Below are positions 1 to 8,958 of a stretch of DNA of 10,569 bases, one piece after another; within the stretch, counting starts at the first letter, position 1, and every line of letters begins with the position of its first letter. The notes beneath the pieces are model-generated. The model was not told the origin of the DNA, ran no database searches, and saw nothing but the letters and a program-made list of their open reading frames with translations. Both the position numbers and the translations under genes were made by a program. The DNA is from Euperipatoides rowelli (taxonomy: Eukaryota > Onychophora > Udeonychophora > Euonychophora > Peripatopsidae): NCBI GenBank assembly GCA_003024985.2, contig PXIH01S0016907.1, one strand, 5' to 3'.

Positions 1-768
1 ATAAATTTGTATATATTGATATTACTAAAAAAAAAATCATTAGCATTGATAAAGTTCTGTTTATGTAAATTATTAGCCAGTCTATTTTACTAAAAAATAA
101 AAAAATCTAAATTTATTTATTCCTATAAATAAATGAACAACAATTTTTTGAAAAATGGTCCTAAATGCTCAGTATTCTGTGGAAGAACCTCAGCAAATGG
201 CCCAGTGCTGAAAGTGTTAAACCCTAAGATATTTAAAAATAAAAACATACCATTATTTTTTAAAAATACTAAGAAACATTATTATGAAGTTATTTTTTAA
301 TATTCTATTTACTCATTAAGCTAATAAAATTATTTTTTTAATTGCCTTTTAAAATGTTTTGTCATTTGTTTTTAATCAATTTCTTATTTTTAATCAATCT
401 GGCTCAAATATGCCCTCCTTCCAAAATAAAATCTTTGTATTTATGGTTTTATGTAAAACTGACTGGCAAAAGGAAAGTTTAAAAGTTTATTTCTTTTTTC
501 AACAATTTTTATGGAAATTTAATCCCTAATTGAGTTGTTTACATTTGAGTTGCATATTTTAGTAAACAAACCTCAAAATCAGATCAAGGCTCTAGTGTAC
601 TTATAGATATTCACATTTACACACTTATATAACATACATATCATTATTGTATTATCAGTCTATTTCAATCTTGGCTGAAGGCTTCTACAAGTTTTCTCCA
701 TGAATTTTTATATTCAGCAATTTGAACCAGATACAACAAACATTTTTATTTCATCCTACCATCTGACA
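1..768. other. AT-rich stretch without a recognisable gene
   Basis: This stretch is very AT-rich with many A and T runs and stops in all frames. I see no coding frame, RNA gene or terminal repeats. It may hold old transposon DNA too decayed to read by eye. Confidence 0.5.
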
Positions 769-879
769 TTAAAGTGGTTTATCAATGCCTATTTCAATTT
801 GTTATATTCAGTCTAAAAATGCATCAAAAACTGACTTTTATTCCAATATGTATTAAAATATAAATCCCGATGCTGATGT
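769..879 (+). repeat. Truncated copy of an RTE-tail-like repeat (inverted partner of 1762-1920)
   Basis: It opens with TTAAAGTGGTTTATCAAT (769-786) and closes with CCCGATGCTGATGT (866-879). The same two blocks, in the same order but on the other strand, lie at 1920-1903 and about 1777-1762, with further patchy similarity between them around a shared CTAAAAAT. The partner copy follows directly on the 3' end of an RTE reverse transcriptase remnant. This copy is therefore inferred to be a 5'-truncated RTE insertion that kept only the tail. It is about 50 bp shorter inside than its partner, which implies an internal deletion here or an insertion there. The similarity is seen directly; the RTE assignment is inference. 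Confidence 0.55.
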
Positions 880-986
880 CAAGTCTATAATTTTACCTGA
901 AAAATCTCATGTGGACTCCAGTATTAGTGGTGTGGTTGTCAGACCAGACAGACATTTTCTTCACAGACCAATCAGAATGAAAAGAG

Positions 987-1263
987 CCTAGAACCCGGAT
1001 CCAATAAGTGCCATTTTAGTAAATGGATAGCAGCTTTATTTTATTAATTACAGTCCTAACCTTAACCTTACCCTAAACCCTAACTCCTACTACATATTTA
1101 ACGCATCAGGCTTGAACCCTACGATAATCTAGGCGTGTAATAATCATTTTTTGATTGATTTTGATAATTTGACACCAACTTCCGTTGGCTTTCGTAATGA
1201 CAGAAATATATGCGCAGATGTTAAAAACACGGTAATTGTCACTTATTGGATACCGTTTCTAGG
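987..1263. mobile_element. MITE-like element with terminal inverted repeats
   Basis: Two 24-bp ends, 987-1010 and 1240-1263, are inverted repeats matching at 21 of 24 positions. The core is ATCCAATAAGTG read inward from each end. The body is 277 bp with no coding frame, so this looks like a non-autonomous DNA element. Both ends contain CCTAG, so a TA target duplication (TA at 989-990 and 1260-1261) with 20-bp inverted repeats inside it is one possible reading. An 11-bp direct repeat, CAATCAGAATG, also sits just outside both ends (969-979 and 1269-1279), but short gaps separate it from the inverted repeats. The superfamily is not identifiable from the sequence alone. Confidence 0.6.
1055..1084 (+). 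repeat. Degenerate telomere-like tract (CCTAAC / CCCTAA type)
   Basis: Units read CCTAAC, CTTAAC, CTTACC, CTAAAC and CCTAAC, close to the metazoan telomere repeat CCCTAA on this strand. There are only about five imperfect units. The tract lies wholly inside the inverted-repeat element at 987-1263, so it is more likely part of that element than a relic of a chromosome end. Confidence 0.6.
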
Positions 1264-1761
1264 TAATTCAATCAGAATGTAGATCAATGTTTCAAAGTCT
1301 GATTTTTTTTATTTGCAGCCAGTGGTTTTTATAAAGGCAGATCAAAACAAACACAATTAGGCTGAAAATAAACCTTTAACAGTTTTTATTTGCATAAAAA
1401 AATATAATCTCTAAGAATGTTAAAGAAATATTATTAAAAACTTTGGAAATAATAGTTAAATTGTTCTCATTAACATGTAAAGTTAATAAGCTAACGTATA
1501 ATAGCCTCCCAGAGGTTTTTTTTCTTCTTAAAATTGACTTCAATCCCAAGAATTATCTGAAAATTTTATGGATTTTAATATTAATGCTAAGAAAGTAACT
1601 TTTTTCTCTGTTTTTTTCTTTTTCAAAACTTTATAATACTTTTGTTGACTATTTTCCTAAACAATAACGTAATGAAGTCATGACTAGCATCTGGATCCCA
1701 GATATGCATTTTCCTTCAGCCTAAAAACCATCAAGATTTTATCCTTTGGCCACGTGAATTT

Positions 1762-1920
1762 AACATCAGCATCTGGGTTTTATTTTTTGTAAACAACATA
1801 GTAACATGCAAATTTTTATATGTTTCAGTTTAAATTTTCCAAATTGATTAATTAACCAAATATTTTTAGGTGAAACTAAACATAAATCAATTAAAAAAAA
1901 AAATTGATAAACCACTTTAA
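1762..1920 (-). repeat. Probable 3' tail of the RTE element
   Basis: On the minus strand this begins with TTAAAGTGGTTTATCAAT (1920-1903), where the reverse transcriptase similarity fades, and reaches CCCAGATGCTGATGTT (1777-1762). A shorter copy of the same blocks lies at 769-879 on the other strand. Repetition right behind the coding remnant is what a retrotransposon 3' untranslated region would give. The true 3' end may lie further left, and I see no clear terminal microsatellite. Confidence 0.5.
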
Positions 1921-3490
1921 GTCTTCTTTTTTTATTCCTTAAAATCCAGCTTGGTATTTATGTAGTTCATCTCTTAGCTTCCCTTCTTGTTTTATATATC
2001 TACCCATTTTCACTTTAAATTTTTTACTTATTCAATATCACAAACATTTGCTTCAATCCATTCAATCATTTTTCAATCCCTTCATGTTATATCTATCATG
2101 GACCTCACATATTACTTTAAGTAATTTGTAGCTTTTGAACCATCGTTGCATTGAATGCACAAGTTTCAGCACCATATGTCATCACTGGTAGCATACACTG
2201 ATCAAAAATTAATCTTTTGAAGACATAATGAAAATTTTCATTTTAAAATATTATAAGGCACTGAATCCCTTTTATTCTTGCTAGATTCATTTTCAGATCT
2301 GCTTTAAAGCAAACTTCACTTGTCAATAAACTGTTTCTGTAATTCTTTTGGACTAAAAACAAATAAAACAATGTTATCAGTAAAATGTAGATGGTTCAAA
2401 TATTTTCCCACAGTCTGGTGCATTTTTCATTTAGATTTTTAAAGACTTATTCAAGAGTAGCTGTAAATAAATCTTTGCATAGATTATGTCACCTTAACAA
2501 AAATATTTTTTTATTTAAATCTTGTTGGTGTCTTTCTATAGCATGCTGTGGATGTTATGTTATTATATATGTTGTTAATCAAATCTGTATCTGTCTGAAT
2601 GATATCTTGGCTCTTTAGGGCACCAAAACAATTGAGTATATATAGAATCAAAGGCTTAATAACTCCACTAAAAGGAAAGTTTATATTCATTGCATCTTTA
2701 ATGATTTCTTGTACTACTTGCACTAAATCCTTTCCTGAAATAAACTTGTTCTTCTGATTCAGCCTCATACATTTTTTTTTTTACAATATGTTTGTTAGAA
2801 CCTTGGTGAAATTAGTAACAAACTAATAAGTCTAATTCTTAAATTCTTCCATATCACCTTTCTTATATAAAAATATTACAACAGTGTTACTCCAACCAAT
2901 TGCTATATTTCTTGTTTTAAACATTCTGCAATATGACGAGCAATTTCTAATTCATCCCTTCCTAATTTTATAATAACAATGCACTATTGTCTTCTTCTGG
3001 TGCCTTTCCATTATTCATGTGTTTCACTGCATGCTTTATTTTTACAGTAAGTACATCTGGTATATCAGTCATTTGTCAAATCATTGTTGTCTTCTTTTAA
3101 ATCTTCCTTCTTAATGTTGCTATCATTTTATCCATCTTGATACATGTAAAATGCTTCAAATCTTTGTACAATAAGTTCTTTATTTATAATAATGATACCA
3201 TCTTTTTGTTAAATTGCCATTATTTGATTTTTCCAACTCATTAACCTTTGTTTACTTTTCCACAATTGTTTTGTTTATCAAACAACAACTGAATGCTCAC
3301 TCACACACTCTAGGTAATACATTTTTGTAATGTTTTACAGAGCTTAATGTATTCCTTTGTGGATTTTGAAGCACTTTGATTTCATTTCAAATGACTTCTT
3401 CATTACATTTTTAATCTTTTGTGTTAGTTTTTCTTATGTTGTTGTCTCTTGTACCAAAGATATTTTCTGATGCTTTGCTAACCCACACAC
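1915..3490 (-). pseudogene. RTE-type non-LTR retrotransposon reverse transcriptase, decayed and 5'-truncated
   Basis: In the intact family this protein copies its own RNA at a nicked target site, using an N-terminal endonuclease and a reverse transcriptase (RT). Only the linker, RT and C-terminal part are visible here, reading from high to low coordinates. Pieces in family order are: a linker with IVQRFEAFY (about 3180-3150); HMNNGKAPEED (around NGKAP at 3012-2998); NTVVIFLYKKGDMEEFKN (KKGD at 2864-2853); DLVQVVQEII with CNEY; motif A as AFDSI (2655-2641); LINNIYNN; GDIIYAKIY, matching the family GDTISPK block (2493-2482); motif C as FTDN (2384-2373); LKMNLA; QCMLPVMTYGAETC (around 2210-2165); and finally LKxKW and RDELHKY. 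Motifs fall in different frames with many stops. The second catalytic Asp of motif C (normally FADD) reads Asn. No endonuclease motif was found above 3490. It is a dead fragment; the clade call is by recognition only. Confidence 0.85.
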
Positions 3491-5056
3491 TTTGCAATTT
3501 TCCCTTTATTTAATTATTCATAACAGATAAACTTTCAAATTAATATTGTAGGACAATTTTATTATAAGAAAGTTTCTTTGTGTAGGGAAACCTTCAGTTG
3601 AATGCTTAAATTTTGGTTGGAGGCATTTTGAAAAATTGTTTACTGCTAACTAATATAAGGCAAGAAAATCATAACTGATGTTAAAAACAAATACTTGGAG
3701 ATATCAAAATAAAGATTAAGGTATTAGCTAGAAGAATAACATTATCTGGTTGAAATTCAAACAACCATGTCATGCAAGAAAACTCACAAACAAAGTACTA
3801 ATAACATTAGAAAAAATAAATATGCCCAAACTATATAAAAATAATCCTGGTTCTAATTTATATTTTGATCTATAACAAGAAAGTAGGTGGAATAATTTTA
3901 GTGGAGTAAGTTTAAATTAATGTCAATTTTAAAAAGTTTGAAAATAACTAATATTAATATTTGTTAAAAATTATTTTTGTGGTGTATAAATAGAAAGAAA
4001 ATTGGTGATAGTCATTAAATGGTTTGATGCTTCTATAACATGTAAAAAGATTTTGACATGTTGTACATCTGGGTTTTGCTTTTGAGAATTTCAGTGGGGT
4101 TAGGGTAAATTGGTGAAAGACTTCCCCTCCCCCAGTGGCTAAAAATAAGTCTTAAAAATGTATCTCAAGGCTTTTGCTGGGATAATTGGATCTCAAGAGT
4201 TTACTATGCAGTTGGGGAGCAAACTTTAAAGCTCCTTTTAATAAATTTTCAAAAATTTATCCCAGGTCAGGTAATATTATAGGGAGCCTAATATTAGTCA
4301 GATCTGCTTTAGCAGGGCTTTCAAATAAATCAAACATCATTGCACTAGTATGAGTGGTTGAGGAGGAGTACCAAATCATACCAATAACACATACATTTTA
4401 ACTCTTTTATTATATAGATTAATGTCGTAGGTTTATGGTGCTTTATATAACTGAAAATTGTGATTTTTAAAAAGGCGATAAAACTTTCTGAACAATCCAT
4501 TTCCATTTTAGATAGCAATAAGTTTAATTTTATTAACTATAATATTTGTTGAATTGGGTATATTATATCAATTAATAAACATTTATATGTTACAACATGT
4601 TGTAATTAAACAATTTTGTAATTTTAATAAAGTTTTAAGTGAGTGATTTGAACCATTTTAGTGAAAGAATAAAAAACATGGTACTTCATCCTCCCATATG
4701 AACAATGTTTTAAATTTAGGTAAACCAGGGAAAACTAATATTAGTTAATTAAATTCCAGCTAGGCTACAGATGCACAATTGAAGCTCACATTGAGCAAGT
4801 TTCAAATAATAGGTACAGTATATTCTAAATATTTTAATAAAAATTGTATTTATTTATTTATGTGGATGTTTTGCTAAATCAGCAGTAAGCATTCAGTAAG
4901 ATTGATATCTCACCATATACATCAGAGATATGAAAGTCAGTTGATTTAGGAACTTCAACTGGAAGATAAATGATAATCAATGAAATACTGTCATTGTATA
5001 ATAAATGAAAGTATGTGAATGAATTTAAAAATCACAGGGAAACAAAAAACTATATA
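3491..5056. other. Gene-free AT-rich stretch with short inverted repeats
   Basis: No convincing coding remnant was found on either strand, including a look for an endonuclease belonging to the RTE remnant. The segment 4085-4330 is less AT-rich than its surroundings and holds nested inverted repeats: CTGGGATAA (4177-4185) with TTATCCCAG (4257-4265), and a 9-bp hairpin at 4241-4260. A 14-bp palindrome, AACTAATATTAGTT, lies at 4733-4746. The 4085-4330 segment could be an unrecognised old repeat. Confidence 0.45.
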
Positions 5057-5064
5057 GGCTACAG
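5057..5064. repeat. Left target site duplication of the hAT element
   Basis: GGCTACAG directly precedes the left terminal inverted repeat and is repeated exactly at 5501-5508 after the right one. Eight base pairs is the length produced by hAT transposases. A third GGCTACAG near 4763 is not associated with an element end. Confidence 0.85.
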
Positions 5065-5500
5065 AAGAGGTGTCAAACTCACGGCCCACGGGTCGCATGC
5101 AGCCCTAAGTAATTATTTGTGCGACCCAGGCCCAGCCAATTACAGTATGCTAATATCAAGTCACCTTACGCACAGGCACACAATTCCTGTAAAACCCTTA
5201 TTAATTTGTGCAATTATTCAGTGTTTGGTAAGTTAATGTTCAAGAAAAAAATATTACTAGCCTATTTATTTAAATGTCATATTATTTTAAACAATTTTAA
5301 CGATTATTCATTTATTTCAGTCATTTGTATTCAGCATGTCTCTATCAAAGCCAAGTGGGTAGTAGAAATAAACGAAAAATTGCTGACAAACATAGAAATT
5401 TTCAAGAAAAGTGGGAGTTGGAGCGTTTCAATGACAATTGATTATGAAGCTTTCCTTTTTTTTTTGCGGCCCACATCAGGTTTTGAGTTTGACACGCTTG
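5065..5500 (+). mobile_element. Short non-autonomous hAT DNA transposon
   Basis: The 436-bp element is flanked by a perfect 8-bp duplication. Its ends are inverted repeats: left AAGAGGTGTCAAACTC, and right (read inward on the other strand) CAAGCGTGTCAAACTC. They share an 11-base core GTGTCAAACTC, and a GGCCC-containing stretch lies just inside each end. This matches the CAGNGGTGTCAAACTC termini widespread among hAT elements. At 436 bp it cannot encode a full transposase of about 600 residues, but it keeps a broken piece of the N-terminus (5336-5438). It therefore looks like an internally deleted derivative of an autonomous element, mobilised in trans. The outermost bases of both ends differ from the usual CAG, so it is probably old and immobile. 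Confidence 0.88.
5336..5438 (+). pseudogene. N-terminal fragment of an hAT transposase, frameshifted
   Basis: An ATG at 5336 starts a frame reading MSLSKPSG and then stops. One base out of frame, 5367-5438 reads NKRKIADKHRNF and then QEKWELERF before a stop. The order of a short MSxSK leader, a basic KRK patch and FQEKWE resembles the start of hAT transposases of the group domesticated in GTF2IRD2- and ZBED-like proteins, just before their BED zinc finger. The zinc finger, RNase H-like catalytic core and dimerisation domain are all absent, because the element ends 62 bp later. The sequence before the ATG (TTTATTTCAG and TTCAG) resembles a splice acceptor. It has no function as a protein. Confidence 0.65.
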
Positions 5501-5508
5501 GGCTACAG
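5501..5508. repeat. Right target site duplication of the hAT element
   Basis: GGCTACAG follows the right terminal inverted repeat and is identical to 5057-5064. Confidence 0.85.
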
Positions 5509-5589
5509 TATATTTAAAATATATATATACAGTATATTAGATTAGGTTCAGGGACAACCTTGTTGGCCTGCTGTCTGTAGTCTGGCATA

Positions 5590-5610
5590 TTTTAAGTAAA
5601 ATACTTAAAA
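5590..5610. repeat. Perfect short hairpin
   Basis: TTTTAAGTA (5590-5598) and TACTTAAAA (5602-5610) are perfect inverted arms around an AAA loop. There is no protein or RNA context to suggest a terminator or other role. Confidence 0.6.
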
Positions 5611-5619
5611 CTGCACCAT

Positions 5620-5758
5620 TTTACATCGAAAATTGAAAAAATAAATACCAAAAGGGGTATGCCCTGGACCCCACTAATGAGTTATAGACCCCCCCAGACC
5701 CACCCTATATTGGGTAATTTAGTGAACCACCACGTCTTTACACCCCCAGCCACCACTG
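5620..5758. repeat. C-rich block, possible end of a second hAT-like element
   Basis: The block contains several C runs (near 5662, 5671, 5691 and 5742) in otherwise AT-rich DNA. It ends at GCCACCACTG (5749-5758); on the other strand this reads CAGTGGTGGC, a common form of hAT terminus. I could not find a matching left end or a target duplication of the next eight bases, CTTGGAAA. If it is an element end, the rest is deleted or too diverged to see. Confidence 0.3.
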
Positions 5759-5766
5759 CTTGGAAA

Positions 5767-6600
5767 ACACATTCTCAAATAGATAATATACATTACCCAT
5801 AAGGAAATACACTCTTATCATCAATACATTTTTCTTAGTAATATTTTAAAGGCAAGAGATTGTTGAGTCATAAGCAGTATGTTTTATGATATCACTTAAT
5901 GAAAAACATAAATTTTCTTATTTTTCATAATGATTTTTTATGTCAGATTAACAACTTCTTGGTTATACTGACTATATTTAAGAAAAAATTCTAATAAATT
6001 ACAAAAGTTGGCATGTTGAAATCAAAAAATTGTAAAAACAGTCTATTTTATAAGTCCTTTTATTAAGAATATTTTAAAGCAGTATGTAAATATTTCAAGA
6101 CACTAAAACAAAATACGATTAACTTTATATTATGCTATTATAGTAATGAATTAATAATTTGTTTTCATTTTTCATAAGTTGTATTGCAATTAATGTCATG
6201 GTTTCTTCCAGTTTTACTTTATTTTCATCTACATCTTACACTTATATTACAGCCCTTATAGCTTCATCAAAACCTTGGAACCAAGAATTCAGCTTGAACT
6301 GAATAAATGGATTTATTTATCTTCTAGAAGATTCTGATTTGTATGTGATTTTAGTAATGGTGTTATTAAGAGTAGGATATGTTATTTTTAAGTGTATAGT
6401 ACACATTTTTTATTATGTCATCCAATAGATTTATATAAGCGTTCTTGCTACATTTAAATAATAATTTAAAGTTAGGTCTGGAAGACTAATACAATGTTTA
6501 AACACCTTCACTGGTTTATCATTGTAAGAATCAATGATATTTTTAAAGATTTTAAGAAAGGTTCAGCATCTTTATTATTCTTATTACTATTTCAATTCCC
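5767..6600. other. AT-rich stretch without a supported gene
   Basis: No supported gene was found. On the minus strand near 6280-6120 a frame with two stops reads NSWFQGFDEAIRAVI and then DVDENKVKLEETMTL. Its composition is protein-like, but I do not recognise it and it could be chance. Confidence 0.35.
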
Positions 6601-6672
6601 ATTATAATCATTGTCCTCGACATCATTAATATTGATATTTGGTGGTGTTGTCATTGTATCATTGTTTTTGTG

Positions 6673-6779
6673 GTTTTATCATCATTATCGTTGTCATCAT
6701 CAGCTTCAGCAACAGCATCCTTGTCACTGTCATCCTCATCATGATCATCATCATTATCATCATCATTATTATTATTATA
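6673..6779 (+). repeat. Imperfect ATC/ATT trinucleotide microsatellite
   Basis: Repeated ATC, ATT and GTC triplets run through this stretch, purest at 6738-6779. A looser T-rich triplet bias extends left to about 6560. The open frames across it, rich in His or Ile, are products of the repeat and not genes. Confidence 0.85.
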
Positions 6780-6824
6780 TCAAATCCAGAAATTATTTAT
6801 AGTTATTTGATTCTTCTGCTATAA

Positions 6825-7360
6825 GTTATATATAGTTTGACAAAATTGATATTCCTAATCAGGGTATATTTGATTTTAATGAAGAATAACACTCTGAATA
6901 AGGTGAGACTTTTCACATTTTAAGTTTTGACATATCTGTTAGCCTTTCATAACGAAAAAAAAAAAGTTGTTTGTTCACTAAATATGCATGCCTTCAGGAA
7001 CTGCAAATAATTATAACTATAACTAAGGTGCCAAGTAATTAAAATGTCTATATATGCTAAAAGATTCTGTGTTAAACACATAAAATTAATGTTGTCTTTT
7101 ATAGTAACAATTAAATTGGTTTGTCAATTAAATGGGAAAACAAATATTTTTAATAACATTTACATCATAATTGCCACAATTAAAACCAATAACAGGGAAT
7201 TTATGTAAATATTGTTTAAAAGACATTAAAAATTTTAATAAGATTGTTTACTGAAATCAATTTCTTTTTTTTTTTTTAATAAATCGTTAAACTTTATTCA
7301 ACTTAACTTTTACAAGTGTACCAATAAATCATATAACAGAATCAGGTAGTTGAAAACCAT
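6825..7360. other. AT-rich stretch without a recognisable gene
   Basis: Only homopolymer runs are notable: A runs near 6956-6965 and a T run at 7265-7277. No coding remnant or RNA gene was seen. Confidence 0.5.
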
Positions 7361-7363
7361 CTA

Positions 7364-7385
7364 TGCTTAAATGATGTCAGTATCT
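7364..7385 (+). repeat. 22-bp direct repeat, first copy
   Basis: A sequence containing GCTTAAATGATGTCAGTATC is repeated exactly at 7464-7485, a period of 100 bp. The bases between the copies do not continue the match, so this looks like a short local duplication. It lies upstream of the Gypsy leader and could belong to its LTR. Confidence 0.75.
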
Positions 7386-7463
7386 CTATCTTCTTCAGAT
7401 AGTGCTACTTGATCACAATGAAGAGGATCTATCATGCTTGCTATAAAATACACAGTCTTCATT

Positions 7464-7485
7464 TGCTTAAATGATGTCAGTATCT
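7464..7485 (+). repeat. 22-bp direct repeat, second copy
   Basis: This is identical over 22 bp to 7364-7385. It lies about 120 bp upstream of the TATA-like box of the putative LTR. Confidence 0.75.
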
Positions 7486-7604
7486 TATTAAAAAGCTGAT
7501 ACACATAGTGTGCTGTCAACAGAACTTCTAGAATTGTACTTGGTTAGACTTGAACTGTTTAATCATCAAAAGATTCAGGTCCTTAAACATATACTAACTC
7601 GTTT

Positions 7605-7694
7605 TATATAAGTAATAGCTAGTTAATAAATGCATTTTTTATGATGATAGTATTATTCATTTCAGAACCGGCATAACACACATCAAATAATTGA
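7605..7694 (+). promoter_or_regulatory. Putative promoter and R region of a Gypsy 5' LTR
   Basis: TATATAAG (7605-7612) is followed by a polyadenylation signal, AATAAA (7625-7630), and then by a primer-binding-site-like leader at 7695. A TATA box and a polyadenylation signal directly before the leader is the usual layout of an LTR end. The left edge of the LTR is not visible, and no second LTR lies in the window to compare with. AT-rich DNA yields both motifs easily, so the case rests on position. Confidence 0.4.
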
Positions 7695-7717
7695 TGGTGA
7701 AGTAAATAAAACTAAAT
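7695..7717 (+). other. Primer-binding-site-like leader of the plus-strand Gypsy element
   Basis: TGGTGAAGTAAATAAAAC is followed by TAA and, at 7718, by the gag start codon. The first 21 bases match the leader of the minus-strand Gypsy element (10351-10331) at 17 positions. TGG complements the CCA end of a tRNA, as expected for a primer binding site. The primer tRNA is not identified. Confidence 0.6.
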
Positions 7718-8922
7718 ATGGATAATAAGCTAAATAGTTTTGATCCTACATGGATGGAATGCTCTTGTTAATTGCAGCATTTAAATTTTATCTGATTGTT
7801 AACAAGATAGATAATTTTTTAAAACTGGCCTCTGTTTTAACTACAATTGGAGATTATACATTTAATATGTGATTCGTTATCACCAAAAAAATCCAGAAGA
7901 TAGTTAATAAATGAAATAGTTGATGTTCAAGAAAATCACCTTTTTCCTAAGCAATTACCAAAAATTGAGCAATTTACATTTTGTAAACATATTCAGCAAC
8001 AAGAATTAGTATTAGAATTCATCTATGATTTTTGTAAGCCCAGTAACAACGGCGAACTAAATGAAAAGTTAACTTTTATTTGGATGATCAATTTATTTTT
8101 GGTGCTGGAGATATTTCTATTGAGAAAAGATTGTTAATGGAAAATAATATTTCTTATTGATCGTTTAATTCTGATCACCATAGCTACTGAACTTGCAAAT
8201 AAGAATACAACCTTATTGCAAGGCAATAATGCTATTTTCAAAGGTACTTTAACAATATATACGATTAATAACTCAGAAAAACTGTCTACTTTGTGTTCAC
8301 TGAGCTTTCGATTGAAGAAAATTATTGTTTACATTGTGTAACTAAACATATCTTCCTATTGAATTAAATACAGTAACACCGCTGTCTCGATTAGCTCTAA
8401 TAATATATTTAGGAAATACTGGTTGACTCAGAAACTAAAATTAACTTCTTATTTATGACAGTTTGAAGATTTAATTCATTTGTTAGTCATTTGAAGAGTC
8501 AACGTAAAACACAACAATTACAAATCTGATGGATTATAACTTTTTATCGCAAGAAAAGGATCATCTGCATTTTTGGAACCTGCATGATTTAAAGCTACAG
8601 TTATTTGAACAGAAGATCAAAATCTGGTAATACCTGTCAATTCATTTGAACCTTGCAAGATTGACACAAATTATTATTAAAAGACTTCAGCATTATTTTC
8701 TCCTGAACTTGAATGTATTAAAAAGGCGCCGCTAAATTATATGTTAAATATTGCGTAATTCTTAAATATTGTAAACATTGTGCTGTACTCTTTGCTTTGC
8801 TTCCTGAAATCGAAAAATATTTGTTAAAATTACAAACGCAAGGTATTCTAACTTATATTAAATTTGAAAACATGGCATCACCAATTGTTCCTATTATAAA
8901 AAAGAATAGAAGCCTTCCTATG
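7718..8922 (+). pseudogene. Ty3/Gypsy LTR-retrotransposon gag-protease-RT remnant
   Basis: In an intact element gag builds the particle, the protease cuts the polyprotein and the RT copies the RNA. Pieces appear in that order across shifting frames. Gag: MDNKLNSFDPTW (7718-7753); LASVLTTIGDYTF (about 7825-7863); IEQFTFCKHIQQQELVLEF (from 7964); YLDDQFIFG then ISIEKRLL (about 8077-8127); ATELANKNTTLLQG (8183-8224). Zinc knuckle: CLHCVTKH (8326-8349), a CX2CX3H. Protease: ELNT then, one frame away, TAVSISSNN, resembling the ELDTGxxVS active site but with Asn for the catalytic Asp (8361-8400). RT: a stop-free 79-codon frame, 8722-8958, with KLYVK, LLPEIEKYLLKLQTQGIL, ASPIVPIIKKN (ASPIVP at 8875-8892) and VGYK where the family has xDYK. 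Only about 40 bp separate knuckle and protease, so sequence has been lost there. RNase H and integrase are missing. Confidence 0.88.
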
Positions 8923-8958
8923 TTTGTTGGTTATAAGGTAGGACTTATAACCAACAAA
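8923..8958. repeat. Perfect 15-bp inverted repeat at the end of the RT similarity
   Basis: TTTGTTGGTTATAAG (8923-8937) and its exact reverse complement (8944-8958) flank the six bases GTAGGA. The left arm encodes FVGYK of the RT remnant, and the frame continues through the right arm to a stop at 8959. Similarity to Gypsy RT is not recognisable past this point. Confidence 0.9.

Noticed and set aside
1055-1084. Telomere-like tract as evidence of an old chromosome end or fusion
   Set aside because: Only about five imperfect units, contained within an inverted-repeat element.
2391-2618. 75-codon plus-strand open frame
   Set aside because: It lies antisense to the RTE reverse transcriptase remnant and shows no family resemblance.
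4041-4090. A third copy of the RTE-tail repeat, because CATCTGGGTTTT recurs here
   Set aside because: The match covers only a dozen bases and the flanks do not follow the other two copies.
5015-5236. 73-codon plus-strand open frame
   Set aside because: It crosses the left border and target duplication of the hAT element, so it is a chance frame across an insertion junction.
5119-5517. 132-codon plus-strand open frame, the longest in the window
   Set aside because: It lies within the hAT element and runs out through its right end; the recognisable transposase residues are in a different frame.
6611-6824. Two overlapping plus-strand open frames, one His-rich and one Ile-rich
   Set aside because: They translate an ATC/ATT microsatellite; the composition and the two overlapping frames follow from the triplet repeat.
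7363-7485. A CRISPR-like array from the direct repeats
   Set aside because: There are only two copies, no further units and a eukaryotic transposon context.
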